From Planctomycetota bacterium (GTDB taxonomy: Bacteria; Planctomycetota; Phycisphaerae; SM23-33), in NCBI GenBank assembly GCA_024275995.1, contig JAJRYB010000082.1, positions 1 through 52,540 of the forward strand: a DNA stretch of 52,540 nucleotides, read 5' to 3'. The notes under the pieces are model-generated. The model saw only the letters and a program-made list of their open reading frames with translations. It was not told where the DNA came from and ran no database searches. Below, one piece after another: positions 24,969 to 33,145 of the stretch (its first letter is position 1; each line of letters starts with the position of its first letter). Position numbers and translations under genes: made by a program.

Positions 24969-26153
24969 ATGATCCCGATCGGAACCAGCTACCGCCTTGG
25001 ACGAACCCCGTGGGTGAACTACGCCATCGTCGTGGCGAACGTGTTGATCTTTGTGATGGGCTATCATGCCGCAAACGAGGCCGCTTACGCGAAGATCAGG
25101 GGTTACCTGCTTTACCCGGACGCGCCGCAGCTGCACCAGTTCTTCTCGTCGATGTTCCTTCACGGCAGCCTGATGCACCTGATCGGAAACATGGTGTTCC
25201 TGTGGGTATTCGGGAACGCCATCAACGACCGGCTCGGCCACATCGGATACCTTGCGTTCTACCTCGCCGGGGGCGTCCTTGCCGGTATCGGGTACATATT
25301 GCTCGGTGGAAACGCCCCGGTGCTGGGGGCCTCGGGGGCGATCGCGGCGGTGACCGGAGCGTTCCTCGTGCTGCTGCCACGGACACGCGTGACGATACTC
25401 ATTATCTTCTACTTCATCCTGCCGGTCGAAATCTCCAGCCTGCTGTTCCTGGCGATCCAGTTCCTCTGGAACCTCTGGATGTCGATGGACCCGTATTTCA
25501 CCGGGGTCGCAGGGGGTGGGGTAGCCTACTCGGCCCACTCCACCGGATATATCTTCGGTATAGCGGTCTCCGTCATGCTGCTGGCGACGAAGGTGCTCCC
25601 GCGAGACCCGTTCGACCTGCTGAACCTGATCCGTTCGCATCGTCGAAGAACGCGCTTCCGGCGCATGGTTTCGCAGGGATACGACCCGTTCAATTACATC
25701 GACCCGAACCTGCGCCGCGACGACGGGCGAAGGGTGGAGACGAAGGTCGTGCAGGAAACCGCGACCGATACGCCCGCCGGGCGCGAGCTGGCGCTCCGCA
25801 AGCAGATTTCCCGGCTCGCGGCGCAGCACAACATTCCAGAGGCGGCGGAACGTTATATCGAGCTGACCGAACTCGCGCCGGACGCCATACTTTCGCGACA
25901 GGTGATGCTGGACGTCGCCAACCAGTTCATGTCCGACAACCGTTACGATTCAGCCGCCGCCGCTTACGAAAAGTTCCTCAAACACTACAACAACTACGAA
26001 CACGAGGCGGACATTCATCTGATGCTCGGGATAACTTACGGCCGATATCTGGGACAGAACGACCGCGCCCGGCGTCACCTGGAACTGGCTATCCAGAAAC
26101 TGCACGACGAGCGGAAGATTCGGCTGGCGAAAGCTGACCTGGAAAAACTTTAG
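24969..26153 (+). CDS. Rhomboid intramembrane serine protease with C-terminal TPR region
   Basis: This 394-residue protein has six or so membrane segments in the first ~215 residues, with rhomboid motifs. These are H-L-I-G-N near 69-73, G-A-S-G-A with catalytic Ser122, and Y-S-A-H-S-T-G with catalytic His190. A hydrophilic C-terminal region of about 175 residues follows, with TPR-like repeats (A-A-E-R-Y-I-E-L, A-A-A-Y-E-K-F-L-K-H-Y, A-R-R-H-L-E-L). Rhomboids cleave membrane helices within the bilayer. The TPR tail would be cytoplasmic and may recruit substrates or partners (inference). It ends with TAG. The gene 34 bases downstream encodes another membrane protein, so the two may be co-transcribed. 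Confidence 0.9.
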   Translation: MIPIGTSYRLGRTPWVNYAIVVANVLIFVMGYHAANEAAYAKIRGYLLYPDAPQLHQFFSSMFLHGSLMHLIGNMVFLWVFGNAINDRLGHIGYLAFYLAGGVLAGIGYILLGGNAPVLGASGAIAAVTGAFLVLLPRTRVTILIIFYFILPVEISSLLFLAIQFLWNLWMSMDPYFTGVAGGGVAYSAHSTGYIFGIAVSVMLLATKVLPRDPFDLLNLIRSHRRRTRFRRMVSQGYDPFNYIDPNLRRDDGRRVETKVVQETATDTPAGRELALRKQISRLAAQHNIPEAAERYIELTELAPDAILSRQVMLDVANQFMSDNRYDSAAAAYEKFLKHYNNYEHEADIHLMLGITYGRYLGQNDRARRHLELAIQKLHDERKIRLAKADLEKL

Positions 26154-26187
26154 AAAACTCTCCGTCTGTCGCGGTGGATCGACAACC

Positions 26188-26931
26188 ATGCACTTCATGC
26201 TGGCAGACATTTCGACCTCCGGAATCGTCGAGAAGCTCCGTGAGCTTGACGTGCCAACGAAGGAACAGTACGTCGACGAACTCGTGAAGATGTCCCAGCC
26301 TCCGCTGGATATGGGTACGATCCTCGTCTTCATCATAATGTTCGGCTGCGGGCTGGTGTACCTGCTCCAGGGGTGGAAGATATTCAAGATTCTCGTCGTC
26401 GTGAACGCCGCGATTCTCGGATCGTTGGCCGGTTCGCGCCTCGGAGCGGAGATGGCCGGTCCCAACGCGCCGCTGTTTTGCGGTATCGCCGGCGGGCTGC
26501 TCCTGGCGGTGCTGGCGCTTCCGGCTATGAAATACGCTATAAGCATAATGGGCGCTTTGGTGGGCAGTTTCCTGGGCTACGCCCTGTGGGGATACGTCGC
26601 CGGCGCCGCAGGCCGACCCCAACTCCAGGAATACGCATGGGCCGGGGCGCTGATCGGACTGATCGCGCTGGGACTACTGGCGTTCGTGGTGTTTCGCCTG
26701 GTGGTTATGGTCTTCACGTCCGTGCAGGGTTCGCTGATGGTGGTCACCGGAATGCTGGGGCTTTTGATGATGGCAGAGTCTCTGCGCAAGAACCTTGCCG
26801 ATTCGCTTAAGACGAAGATTCATCTTCTTCCGCTGCTCATCGGCGTACCGGCGATCATCGGTTTCGCCTTCCAGATTTCCGGCGTGTCCGCCAAGGCCCG
26901 CAAGAAGAAAAAAGCAGCCGGGGGAAGCTGA
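26188..26931 (+). CDS. Polytopic membrane protein (DUF4203-like)
   Basis: This 247-residue protein has an N-terminal soluble segment of about 40 residues and then about seven hydrophobic helices. Several are glycine-rich with G-x-x-x-G spacing (I-L-G-S-L-A-G-S-R-L-G, I-M-G-A-L-V-G-S-F-L-G). The C-terminal tail is very basic (A-R-K-K-K-K-A-A-G-G). The glycine pattern resembles TMEM198/DUF4203 proteins, which I mention only as a similarity. ATG 26188 has GGTGG upstream. It lies between the rhomboid gene and recJ, all on the plus strand with gaps of about 34 and 55 bases. Function unknown. Confidence 0.7.
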   Translation: MHFMLADISTSGIVEKLRELDVPTKEQYVDELVKMSQPPLDMGTILVFIIMFGCGLVYLLQGWKIFKILVVVNAAILGSLAGSRLGAEMAGPNAPLFCGIAGGLLLAVLALPAMKYAISIMGALVGSFLGYALWGYVAGAAGRPQLQEYAWAGALIGLIALGLLAFVVFRLVVMVFTSVQGSLMVVTGMLGLLMMAESLRKNLADSLKTKIHLLPLLIGVPAIIGFAFQISGVSAKARKKKKAAGGS

Positions 26932-26986
26932 ACATCCGCCGTCGTGCTATACTCTCCGGCGACCTGTCGCAGGAAGGAACGAGAGC

Positions 26987-28729
26987 ATGGCTTGGCGTGC
27001 ATGGAGGCCAGACGCATATCGATGGTCCGTTCACGAGAGCTTTGGCGGCGCGGACGAACTCGCCCGCAAGCTCGGAACCACCCCGCTGGTCGCGCAGGTG
27101 CTTCACAATCGCGGAATAGACAGCGCCGAGGCGGGCAGGGCGTTCATGAAGCCCAGGCTCGGCGACCTGCACGACCCGTCGGAGCTGTCCGGCGCGGTAC
27201 AGGCCGCGGTGCGAATCGCGCGCGCCGTCGCGGAAAAACAGCGCATCGTCATCTACGGGGATTACGACGTAGACGGAATGACCGGCGTGGCGATTCTCTA
27301 CGCGATTCTCACGATGCTCGGCGCCGACGTGCATTACTACGTCCCGCATCGCCTGGACGAAGGTTACGGCGTAAATGCCAAGGCAATCGAAAAGCTCATC
27401 GCACGCGATATGAACCTGCTTATAACCGTCGATTGCGGAATCAGCGCCGTCAAGGTTCTTTCCGAGGCGACGAAAGCGGGCGTGGACGTTATCGTGACGG
27501 ACCATCACAGCCCGCCGGATCAATTACCGGAGGTGGCGGCGATCGTCCACCCGGACATTCCGCAAGGCAGCTACCCCAACCCCGCCCTTGCGGGGGCGGG
27601 CGTGGCGTTCAAACTCGCCTGGCAGGTCGCCCGTGCGGTCTGCGGGTCTCGGCGCGTTGACGAGCCGATGAAAAAATTCCTGCTGGACGCGACGTGCCTT
27701 GCAGCCCTGGGCACCATCGCGGACGTGGTGAACCTGCGAGGCGAGAACCGCGTTCTGGCGGTGTTTGGACTGGCGGGACTTCCCGCGACCGATCACCCCG
27801 GACTGCGCGCGCTGCTGGAATCGGCCTCCCTCGCGACGGGCAAACTCGATGCGTACGACGTGGGCTTTCGCCTGGCGCCGCGACTGAACGCCTGCGGACG
27901 AATGGGGCACGCGCGACTGGCGGTCGAACTGCTGACGACCGCCTCGCCGGACCGCTGCCGGGAGATTGCAACCTACCTCAATACGCAGAACACGCAGCGA
28001 CAGAAAGTGCAGCGGGAGATTACGGAGAAGGCCGTCGAAATGGTTCTCAGCAGGGGCCTGGACGCCAAAGACAACCGGGCGATCGTGCTGTCTTCGCCGA
28101 ACTGGCACGGGGGGGTAATCGGAATCGTCGCGTCGCGCATCGTCGAGCGGTTCAACCGGCCGACGATCCTGATCGCCATCAACGGGGACGGGCAGGGGCA
28201 AGGTTCCGGCCGGAGCGTACCGGGCTTCCACATGCGCGACGCGCTTGCGGCGTCGGGTAAACACCTGCAAAGCTTCGGCGGGCACGCGATGGCGGGCGGA
28301 ATCCGGATAGACCCCGCCAATATCGACGCCTTCGCGGAGGACTTCTGCCGCTGCGCGAGAGAAAACCTTCCCGACGACGCGCCGGCGCTCGATATCGACG
28401 CCGAGACGACGCTTGCGTCACTGAACTTCACGACCGTCCAGCACCTCTCGCGCCTCGCCCCGTTCGGACAGGGAAATCCCCCGCCCCTGCTGATATTGCG
28501 CAACTGCGAGCTGCCCATGGCCCCCAAACGCATGGGAAGACAAGGCGCAACCGCGAGCCTGTACCTCAAGCAGGGTTCAACCAGCCTCCGGGCGGTCGGG
28601 TTCGGAATGGGGGACCTTGCCGACAAACTTATCGGAGTATCGCACGTAGACGTAGCCGCCGAGGCGACGCTGAATACCTACCGCGGAAAGACCAACGTTG
28701 AGTTGCACCTGAGGGACGTACAGTGGTAG
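26987..28729 (+). CDS. recJ: Single-stranded-DNA-specific exonuclease RecJ
   Basis: This 580-residue protein is of typical RecJ length. The DHH phosphoesterase domain has Y-G-D-Y-D-V-D-G (Asp92, Asp94, Asp96), the D-H-H triad at 172-174 and V-D-C-G. A DHHA1 domain follows, with G-G-H-A-M-A-G-G near 430, and a C-terminal OB-like domain. RecJ degrades single-stranded DNA from the 5' end in recombination and mismatch repair. A longer frame is open from 26795 inside the preceding gene, but ATG 26987 has AGGAAGGAAC upstream. TATACT at 26948-26953 could be a -10 box, though no -35 is clear. It ends TAG immediately before a short-period repeat. Confidence 0.95.
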   Translation: MAWRAWRPDAYRWSVHESFGGADELARKLGTTPLVAQVLHNRGIDSAEAGRAFMKPRLGDLHDPSELSGAVQAAVRIARAVAEKQRIVIYGDYDVDGMTGVAILYAILTMLGADVHYYVPHRLDEGYGVNAKAIEKLIARDMNLLITVDCGISAVKVLSEATKAGVDVIVTDHHSPPDQLPEVAAIVHPDIPQGSYPNPALAGAGVAFKLAWQVARAVCGSRRVDEPMKKFLLDATCLAALGTIADVVNLRGENRVLAVFGLAGLPATDHPGLRALLESASLATGKLDAYDVGFRLAPRLNACGRMGHARLAVELLTTASPDRCREIATYLNTQNTQRQKVQREITEKAVEMVLSRGLDAKDNRAIVLSSPNWHGGVIGIVASRIVERFNRPTILIAINGDGQGQGSGRSVPGFHMRDALAASGKHLQSFGGHAMAGGIRIDPANIDAFAEDFCRCARENLPDDAPALDIDAETTLASLNFTTVQHLSRLAPFGQGNPPPLLILRNCELPMAPKRMGRQGATASLYLKQGSTSLRAVGFGMGDLADKLIGVSHVDVAAEATLNTYRGKTNVELHLRDVQW

Positions 28730-28732
28730 GTG

Positions 28733-28782
28733 AAACAAGATCTCAAATCTCAGATCTCAGATCAAATTTCAGATTTCAAATC
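28733..28782. repeat. gatctcaaat-type short-period repeat between recJ and pssA
   Basis: The unit varies around atctcaaatctcagatct with a period of 7-9 bases. It fills the gap between the recJ stop (28729) and the pssA stop (28776), and the TGA of pssA lies within it. The same type of sequence occurs at 37730-37792. Confidence 0.65.
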
Positions 28783-29687
28783 GCGGTTTTCCCGCTCCGT
28801 CTGAAAAGGCGTCGCCAGGCTAAGCTTGCCGGTCCGATAATAACGAACCCCAATGCAAGCACTGCCGCCGTCACGTACACCTCCAGCACCATCGCCAGCA
28901 CGAGGATCACCATTTTCACGAGCGAGCCGAAAGGCCTCCTTCCTCGCAGGTATTGGTTGAAAATGTGCGGATACCGTATGCGGGAGACCATCAGCAGCGC
29001 GCAGATGAGCGTAATCACCGGAAGTGCGATGCCTACGGTCGGCAGCAACCAGGCGCTGTCCGCCCAGCCCCTGTCCACTGCACGGGTGAACAGCAGCACG
29101 CAGGTCATCAGCGCCGCAGCGGCGCCGGGCGAGGGCAGCCCGACGAAACTCATGTGCGCCGATTCGTCCGGTTCGTTTTCGACGTTGAACCTCGCCAATC
29201 GCAGCACCGAGCAGGCTACGTACGCGCCGCCGATGCACCAGACGGCGCGCCCGGCCGGGAGGTAACTCCACTCGAGCGGTATCTTCAGGTTTTCCAGCGC
29301 CATGACGCTCGTCCGCAGGGTTATGATCGCCGGCGCAACGCCGAAACTGATCGCGTCGCACAGGCTGTCGAGCTGCCCTCCGAAGTCGCTCGTGCGCCGC
29401 GTCAGTCTCGCCACTCGGCCGTCGAGCATGTCGCAAACCATCGCCCCGAATATCAGCCAGGCTGCGAACGTCAGGTGATACATCTGCGCGTCGAGGCTTC
29501 CGGAAGGACGCGTAGCCATGTGGATGGCGGCGAACCCGAGCAGGCCGTTCGAGACGGTCAGAAGGGCTGGGAGTATCGCCGTGCTGCGGAGAATCCGCCT
29601 GCGCAGGCGTCGCGGGCGACGGTCTGGCGTCGCATCCGTCGCCGGTCCGTCAGGTTGCGAAGTTTTTTCGTCGTGTCGGGTAATCAT
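28776..29687 (-). CDS. pssA: CDP-diacylglycerol-serine O-phosphatidyltransferase
   Basis: This 303-residue integral membrane enzyme carries the CDP-alcohol phosphatidyltransferase signature: D-G-R-V-A-R, then Gly, then Asp and Asp (D-G-x2-A-R-x8-G-x3-D-x3-D), in the segment beginning D-M-L-D-G. It has about eight hydrophobic segments. It condenses CDP-diacylglycerol with serine to form phosphatidylserine. The ATG at 29687 overlaps the stop of psd by four bases (ATGA), which indicates translational coupling and fixes the start; GGTGGA lies upstream. The next gene makes the product into phosphatidylethanolamine. The last residues and stop codon run into a short-period repeat. Confidence 0.92.
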   Translation of the reverse strand: MITRHDEKTSQPDGPATDATPDRRPRRLRRRILRSTAILPALLTVSNGLLGFAAIHMATRPSGSLDAQMYHLTFAAWLIFGAMVCDMLDGRVARLTRRTSDFGGQLDSLCDAISFGVAPAIITLRTSVMALENLKIPLEWSYLPAGRAVWCIGGAYVACSVLRLARFNVENEPDESAHMSFVGLPSPGAAAALMTCVLLFTRAVDRGWADSAWLLPTVGIALPVITLICALLMVSRIRYPHIFNQYLRGRRPFGSLVKMVILVLAMVLEVYVTAAVLALGFVIIGPASLAWRRLFRRSGKTAI

Positions 29688-30448
29688 TCCACCTGGGACC
29701 TGTCCTGGCAACCTCGCGGGGCGGAAACCAGCACCGTCTCGCCCGCCTTCACATGGTCCGCGATTTTCACGCAAATATCTCCGAGAAGTTCTCTCGGAAC
29801 GAGCAATTCCAGGCGGGACCCGAATTTTATCATACCGATCCGCTGTCCGCACTCGATATGTTGGCCGCGGGTGAGATCCGTAACAATCCGCCGGGCGATA
29901 AGCCCGGCGATCTGGCGGACGACGACAGGAAGCTCCTGCCCGTTATGATTGTACCGCAGGCGGATCGTCGTCGATTCGTTCCTTTCCCCAGCCGCCGGAT
30001 CACGCGCGTCCAGGAACGCGCCGTCGCGATGGGCGACGGATTCGACCACTCCACCGCACGGGCTTCGATTGACATGCACGTTGAAGATGCTCATGAATAT
30101 GCCGATCCGCACGCCCTCGCGCTGCAGCTCGCTGTCTGCGCCGAGGTTTGTAATATCGCTGACCCTTCCGTCGGCGGGACTCACGAACAGGCCTTCGCCG
30201 CTTGGCGCTCGGCGGTCCGGATCGCGGAAGAACCACCCCAGCCACACCCAGACCAGCAGAAACGGCGTCGTCAAAGTGAGGAACCACCACGAAACCGTCG
30301 CCGCCGCCACTGTAACCGCGGCGCACAGGCCGACCAGCACACCCGTGCCGAGAAGCAGTTGCCGCGTTCCATACCTGGTGAATAACGCCACGATAATCTC
30401 CCATCCGTCACGATATCGCGGGAATTGCCGGAAGTCAAACCCGTCCAT
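29684..30448 (-). CDS. psd: Phosphatidylserine decarboxylase (short, archaetidylserine-type)
   Basis: This protein of 254 residues has two N-terminal hydrophobic helices (about 28-75), then the decarboxylase core. It has V-S-P-A-D-G-R-V near 89-96, N-V-H-V-N-R near 123-128, and K-F-G-S-R-L-E-L, where the chain is cleaved between Gly210 and Ser211 to form the pyruvoyl cofactor. The G-S-R form instead of L-G-S-T marks the short PSD family. It turns phosphatidylserine into phosphatidylethanolamine. ATG 30448 is preferred; a GTG at 30460 is in frame but neither has a clear ribosome binding site. It lies downstream of a strong terminator at 30468-30501 and upstream of pssA (ATGA overlap). Confidence 0.9.
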   Translation of the reverse strand: MDGFDFRQFPRYRDGWEIIVALFTRYGTRQLLLGTGVLVGLCAAVTVAAATVSWWFLTLTTPFLLVWVWLGWFFRDPDRRAPSGEGLFVSPADGRVSDITNLGADSELQREGVRIGIFMSIFNVHVNRSPCGGVVESVAHRDGAFLDARDPAAGERNESTTIRLRYNHNGQELPVVVRQIAGLIARRIVTDLTRGQHIECGQRIGMIKFGSRLELLVPRELLGDICVKIADHVKAGETVLVSAPRGCQDRSQVE

Positions 30449-30467
30449 CGCGCAGGGCACGGCGCAT

Positions 30468-30501
30468 AAAAACGGCGACCCGTTTCGTAAGCGGGTCGCC
30501 G
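30468..30501 (-). terminator. Intrinsic terminator of the lipoprotein gene 30533-31741
   Basis: Reading the minus strand, CGGCGACCCG pairs with CGGGTCGCCG around a 9-base loop and is followed by five T residues (the A-run at 30468-30472). It lies 32 bases beyond the stop of the lipoprotein gene, so it should end that transcript before psd. Confidence 0.85.
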
Positions 30502-30532
30502 CCGCGTCATGTGGTGCGGGATGAGGGTGAGA

Positions 30533-31741
30533 TTATTTCGGCTTCGGCGAACCGTCCGCGGTAAACCCCGTCGAATCGTTTCGCACGACGGTGTCCACAA
30601 CGAACGCCGGACTGATCGCCAGGGGCGTCTGAATTCCGTTTTCTTCAATGGCGACGATTCGCAATCGGCAGTGCTTTGCGGTAACGCGAGGGACGGTCCA
30701 TTTCAGCTTTCTACCGTACTTCAAACCACTCGCCAGCGTCCGCCAGATGCGTCCATCGGTCGAGGAAAAGTGCATCTCGATCGTGTCGTATTTCTCAGCC
30801 GCCGGAGGCATCCACTCGAGCACCTGCGTAGTCCCACCGCGAAGCAGCCTGCCGGATTCTGGCCAGCCTTTTTTCTTGTCGCGGAGTTCCGATACCGGAG
30901 GGACGGGTTCGAATTTACCAACCGGCCTGACGGCGAGCTGTGGACCGTCCTTGCCGGACCGCGCAACGCGCAGCACTTGAGAGAGGCCCATTCCGACGTT
31001 ACCGGACTTGTCTACCCCCTCGATACGGAACCGCAGGCCGCCTTCCCGGACGGCCTCGGGGGGAATCTCGACCTTCATGCTGCCGACAGGGGGAAGGGCG
31101 TCCGGGAAACGGCTCCAGATGAGGTTGTTCGGGAACCGCGCGAAACACACGCCAAGCCTGACCGTTCCTTCGGCAAGGTTCACGTCGCCGACGCTCCAGT
31201 GCACGGTGACCTGCTCGCCTGCCTTGTAGATGCGCGGGATCGTCTTGTCTTTGTCCTTCCACGGACCTGGCGTCACCGTTACCTGCACGCCCGGCGGCTG
31301 GGTGTCGACCACGTAGATTCGGTGAGGCATACCGGGCGGGACTTCGCTTACGCCCTGTCCGGGCCCGACGAAGCGTATCCAGTATTTACCGTCGCCGGTC
31401 GCCTTGAACAGGAAGTGCGACTGCTCGACGCCGAAGTATCCGCTCTTGGACCACTTTTCGCCGGCGTTATCGGAACACCACACAGCCACGCGGGGCGCTC
31501 CGTCAACCTGGCTGCCGCCCGGATGCCGAATGAAGAAATATTCGTTCCGCGTGTAGTAAACGCCGATATCCTGCCCGACGTTTTCGAGCGGTTTGAGCTC
31601 TTCGGTCGGACGGTAGTAGAACGGCGCGTCGTACGCCCATCCGGGGTAATCGACCTTGGGGTTCCAGTCGGGATTTTCGTCAACCTGGGTGCACCCTGCC
31701 AGCAGCACCACAGACAGGACAAACAAGAGACATCCGCGCAT
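30533..31741 (-). CDS. Lipoprotein with Ig-like/beta-sandwich repeats
   Basis: This 402-residue protein has a lipoprotein signal (V-V-L-L-A-G-C) with lipidation near Cys17. The rest is beta-rich, with Trp- and Asp-containing strands such as W-C-S-D-N-A-G-E-K-W-S-K, F-S-S-T-D-G-R-I-W and G-V-D-K-S-G-N-V-G. These are typical of Ig-like or sialidase-like beta sandwiches with exposed S-x-D-x-G-x-x-W motifs. ATG 31741 is favoured over the GTG six bases upstream. A well-formed terminator follows the stop. Surface localisation is likely. I do not recognise a more specific family. Confidence 0.72.
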   Translation of the reverse strand: MRGCLLFVLSVVLLAGCTQVDENPDWNPKVDYPGWAYDAPFYYRPTEELKPLENVGQDIGVYYTRNEYFFIRHPGGSQVDGAPRVAVWCSDNAGEKWSKSGYFGVEQSHFLFKATGDGKYWIRFVGPGQGVSEVPPGMPHRIYVVDTQPPGVQVTVTPGPWKDKDKTIPRIYKAGEQVTVHWSVGDVNLAEGTVRLGVCFARFPNNLIWSRFPDALPPVGSMKVEIPPEAVREGGLRFRIEGVDKSGNVGMGLSQVLRVARSGKDGPQLAVRPVGKFEPVPPVSELRDKKKGWPESGRLLRGGTTQVLEWMPPAAEKYDTIEMHFSSTDGRIWRTLASGLKYGRKLKWTVPRVTAKHCRLRIVAIEENGIQTPLAISPAFVVDTVVRNDSTGFTADGSPKPK

Positions 31742-31832
31742 TATCACACCTTTCCTGACGATAGGGTTAAGTCAGTATCCTTACGGGTGCTATCGGCAAA
31801 CCGGCTGGAAATAATGCGGAGAAATTGCCCGT

Positions 31833-32612
31833 TTAGCGAAGATACTCGAATGCCCGCCGGAAAAACAGTTGCCCATCCGCGCGGGTGACGTTTCGGCGGG
31901 TCCATTGGGGGTGGTGCGTAACGTCGACGAAACGCTCCGGGTGAGGCATAAGCCCCATGACTCGCCCGGACGGATCGCAAATGCCGGCGATATCGTCGAT
32001 ACTCCCGTTCGGGTTGACCGGGTACTTGCCGGAATTGCCCCCTGCGTCCACATATCGCAGGGCGACCTGGTCGCCGTCGCGAAGTTTACCGAGCGTCCGA
32101 TCGTCCCGCGGAACGAATTTTCCCTCGCCGTGTGCGATCGGAAGCGCGACGATCTCGCCGGCGGGGAGGAAGACGCATTTTTCCGAATCGCTGCGCAGGT
32201 GGATCCATCGGTCCTCGAAACGCCCACGATCGTTCCATGCCAGCGTTACCTCCGCACCCGCGCAGTCCGTCGAGACCTTCGCCCAGGGAAGCAGGCCGCT
32301 CTTGAGGAGAACCTGGAACCCGTTGCAGATGCCAAGAATGAGTTTGCCCGCGGCTACGAACTCGTTGAGCGCCCCGGCGAGGTTGTGCAGCATCTGGTTG
32401 GCGAGGATTTTCCCAGCCGCCACGTCGTCGCCATAGCTGAACCCCCCCGGAATGACGAGGAATTGATATTCCGCCAGCGCCGAGGGGTTTTCCATCAGCC
32501 GAAACACGTGAACGCGCGCCGACTCGAAGCCCGCCTGCCGGAGCGCGAACTGGGTCTCCCGGTCGCAGTTAACCCCGGCCGCTCTCAATACCAGTGCTTT
32601 CGGTGTCGCCAT
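31833..32612 (-). CDS. purQ: Phosphoribosylformylglycinamidine synthase, glutaminase subunit PurQ
   Basis: This 259-residue class I glutamine amidotransferase has the oxyanion loop and nucleophile in L-G-I-C-N-G-F-Q (Cys96), and the His-Glu pair in M-P-H-P-E-R-F. P-G-G-F-S-Y-G-D-D lies near 55-63. It supplies ammonia for the fourth step of purine synthesis with PurL. The start is ATG 32612; the frame runs on to 32663 but that part lies in a repeat. The left inverted end of the GxxExxY cassette begins only 12 bases upstream, so the ribosome binding site is poor (GGAAAAAAA). It is downstream of purL, on the same strand. Confidence 0.94.
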   Translation of the reverse strand: MATPKALVLRAAGVNCDRETQFALRQAGFESARVHVFRLMENPSALAEYQFLVIPGGFSYGDDVAAGKILANQMLHNLAGALNEFVAAGKLILGICNGFQVLLKSGLLPWAKVSTDCAGAEVTLAWNDRGRFEDRWIHLRSDSEKCVFLPAGEIVALPIAHGEGKFVPRDDRTLGKLRDGDQVALRYVDAGGNSGKYPVNPNGSIDDIAGICDPSGRVMGLMPHPERFVDVTHHPQWTRRNVTRADGQLFFRRAFEYLR

Positions 32613-32684
32613 TTTTTTCCTTTTGAACCACAGAGAACACAGAGAACACGGAGTTACTAACAAATTCTGCTACCGATCGAACTT

Positions 32685-32753
32685 TCAGTTGGCCAATCGT
32701 TTGATTCCGCGTGTAAGTGTTCGATGATTAAAATTGATCAGTAACCCTAAACG
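32685..32753 (-). pseudogene. C-terminal part of the GxxExxY gene, beyond an in-frame TAG
   Basis: After TAG 32754-32756 the same frame continues R-L-G-L-L-I-N-F-N-H, then T-R-G-I-K-R-L-A-N and stops at TGA 32685-32687. This matches the usual GxxExxY ending (G-L-L-I-N-F and G-I-K-R), so the two parts were one gene of about 134 codons. Confidence 0.85.
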
Positions 32754-33089
32754 CTATTCGGCGCTCTTAAGATAACTTAACAGTTGGGCTTCGTGGATCG
32801 ACAACAAGCGATCCACAGCCTTGAGCTCCACAATCACATCGCGCTCAACCAGAAGATCCACGCGCTGTCCCTCTATTTCAATATCCTTATATCGCACACG
32901 GACCGGAACCTGGCTTTGAACCCGCAGGCCCCGAAGTCCCATTTCGTATATCAGAGCTTTTTCATAAATTGATTCCAGCAGGCCGGGACCAAGGCGCCGA
33001 TGGACCTCGATAGCGGCTCCGATGATCTGATCCGTGATACGGTTCAGTTCTTCCGGAACAGGAGTGTGAGTCCTATCGGCATTGGTCAT
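32754..33089 (-). CDS. GxxExxY family protein (PD-(D/E)xK-like), truncated by TAG
   Basis: This 111-residue frame starts at ATG 33089 and contains the family motif G-L-L-E-S-I-Y (residues 36-42). I-G-A-A-I-E-V-H-R-R-L-G-P lies just before it, and V-D-L-L-V and V-I-V-E-L-K-A-V lie further on. The latter form the D...E-x-K part of a nuclease-like fold. The family is widespread and of unknown function, often flanked by short-period repeats, as here. The frame ends at TAG 32754-32756 in the sequence S-A-E-stop-R-L-G-L-L-I-N-F, so it lacks about 22 residues of the conserved C-terminus. The active-site residues precede the break, so partial activity is possible. Confidence 0.82.
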   Translation of the reverse strand: MTNADRTHTPVPEELNRITDQIIGAAIEVHRRLGPGLLESIYEKALIYEMGLRGLRVQSQVPVRVRYKDIEIEGQRVDLLVERDVIVELKAVDRLLSIHEAQLLSYLKSAE

Positions 33090-33145
33090 CCAAGTAGCTC
33101 TTTCAAAAAAACTCCGTGTCCTCTGTGTGCTCTGTGGTTCAGTTT

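Larger units (their letters stand above)
32624..33141. mobile_element. GxxExxY cassette with 32-bp inverted ends, between purL and purQ
   Basis: The 32-base ends at 32624-32655 (starting tgaaccacagag) and 33110-33141 are inverted copies that agree at 30 of 32 positions. Between them is one gene, of the GxxExxY family. The whole unit fills the purL-purQ intergenic space: it starts 12 bases before the purQ ATG and ends 4 bases before the purL stop. The ends are made of roughly 10-base units of the cacagaga type that recurs at several other sites in the window. I saw no clear target duplication. Mobility is inferred from the ends and the location, not shown. Confidence 0.7.
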
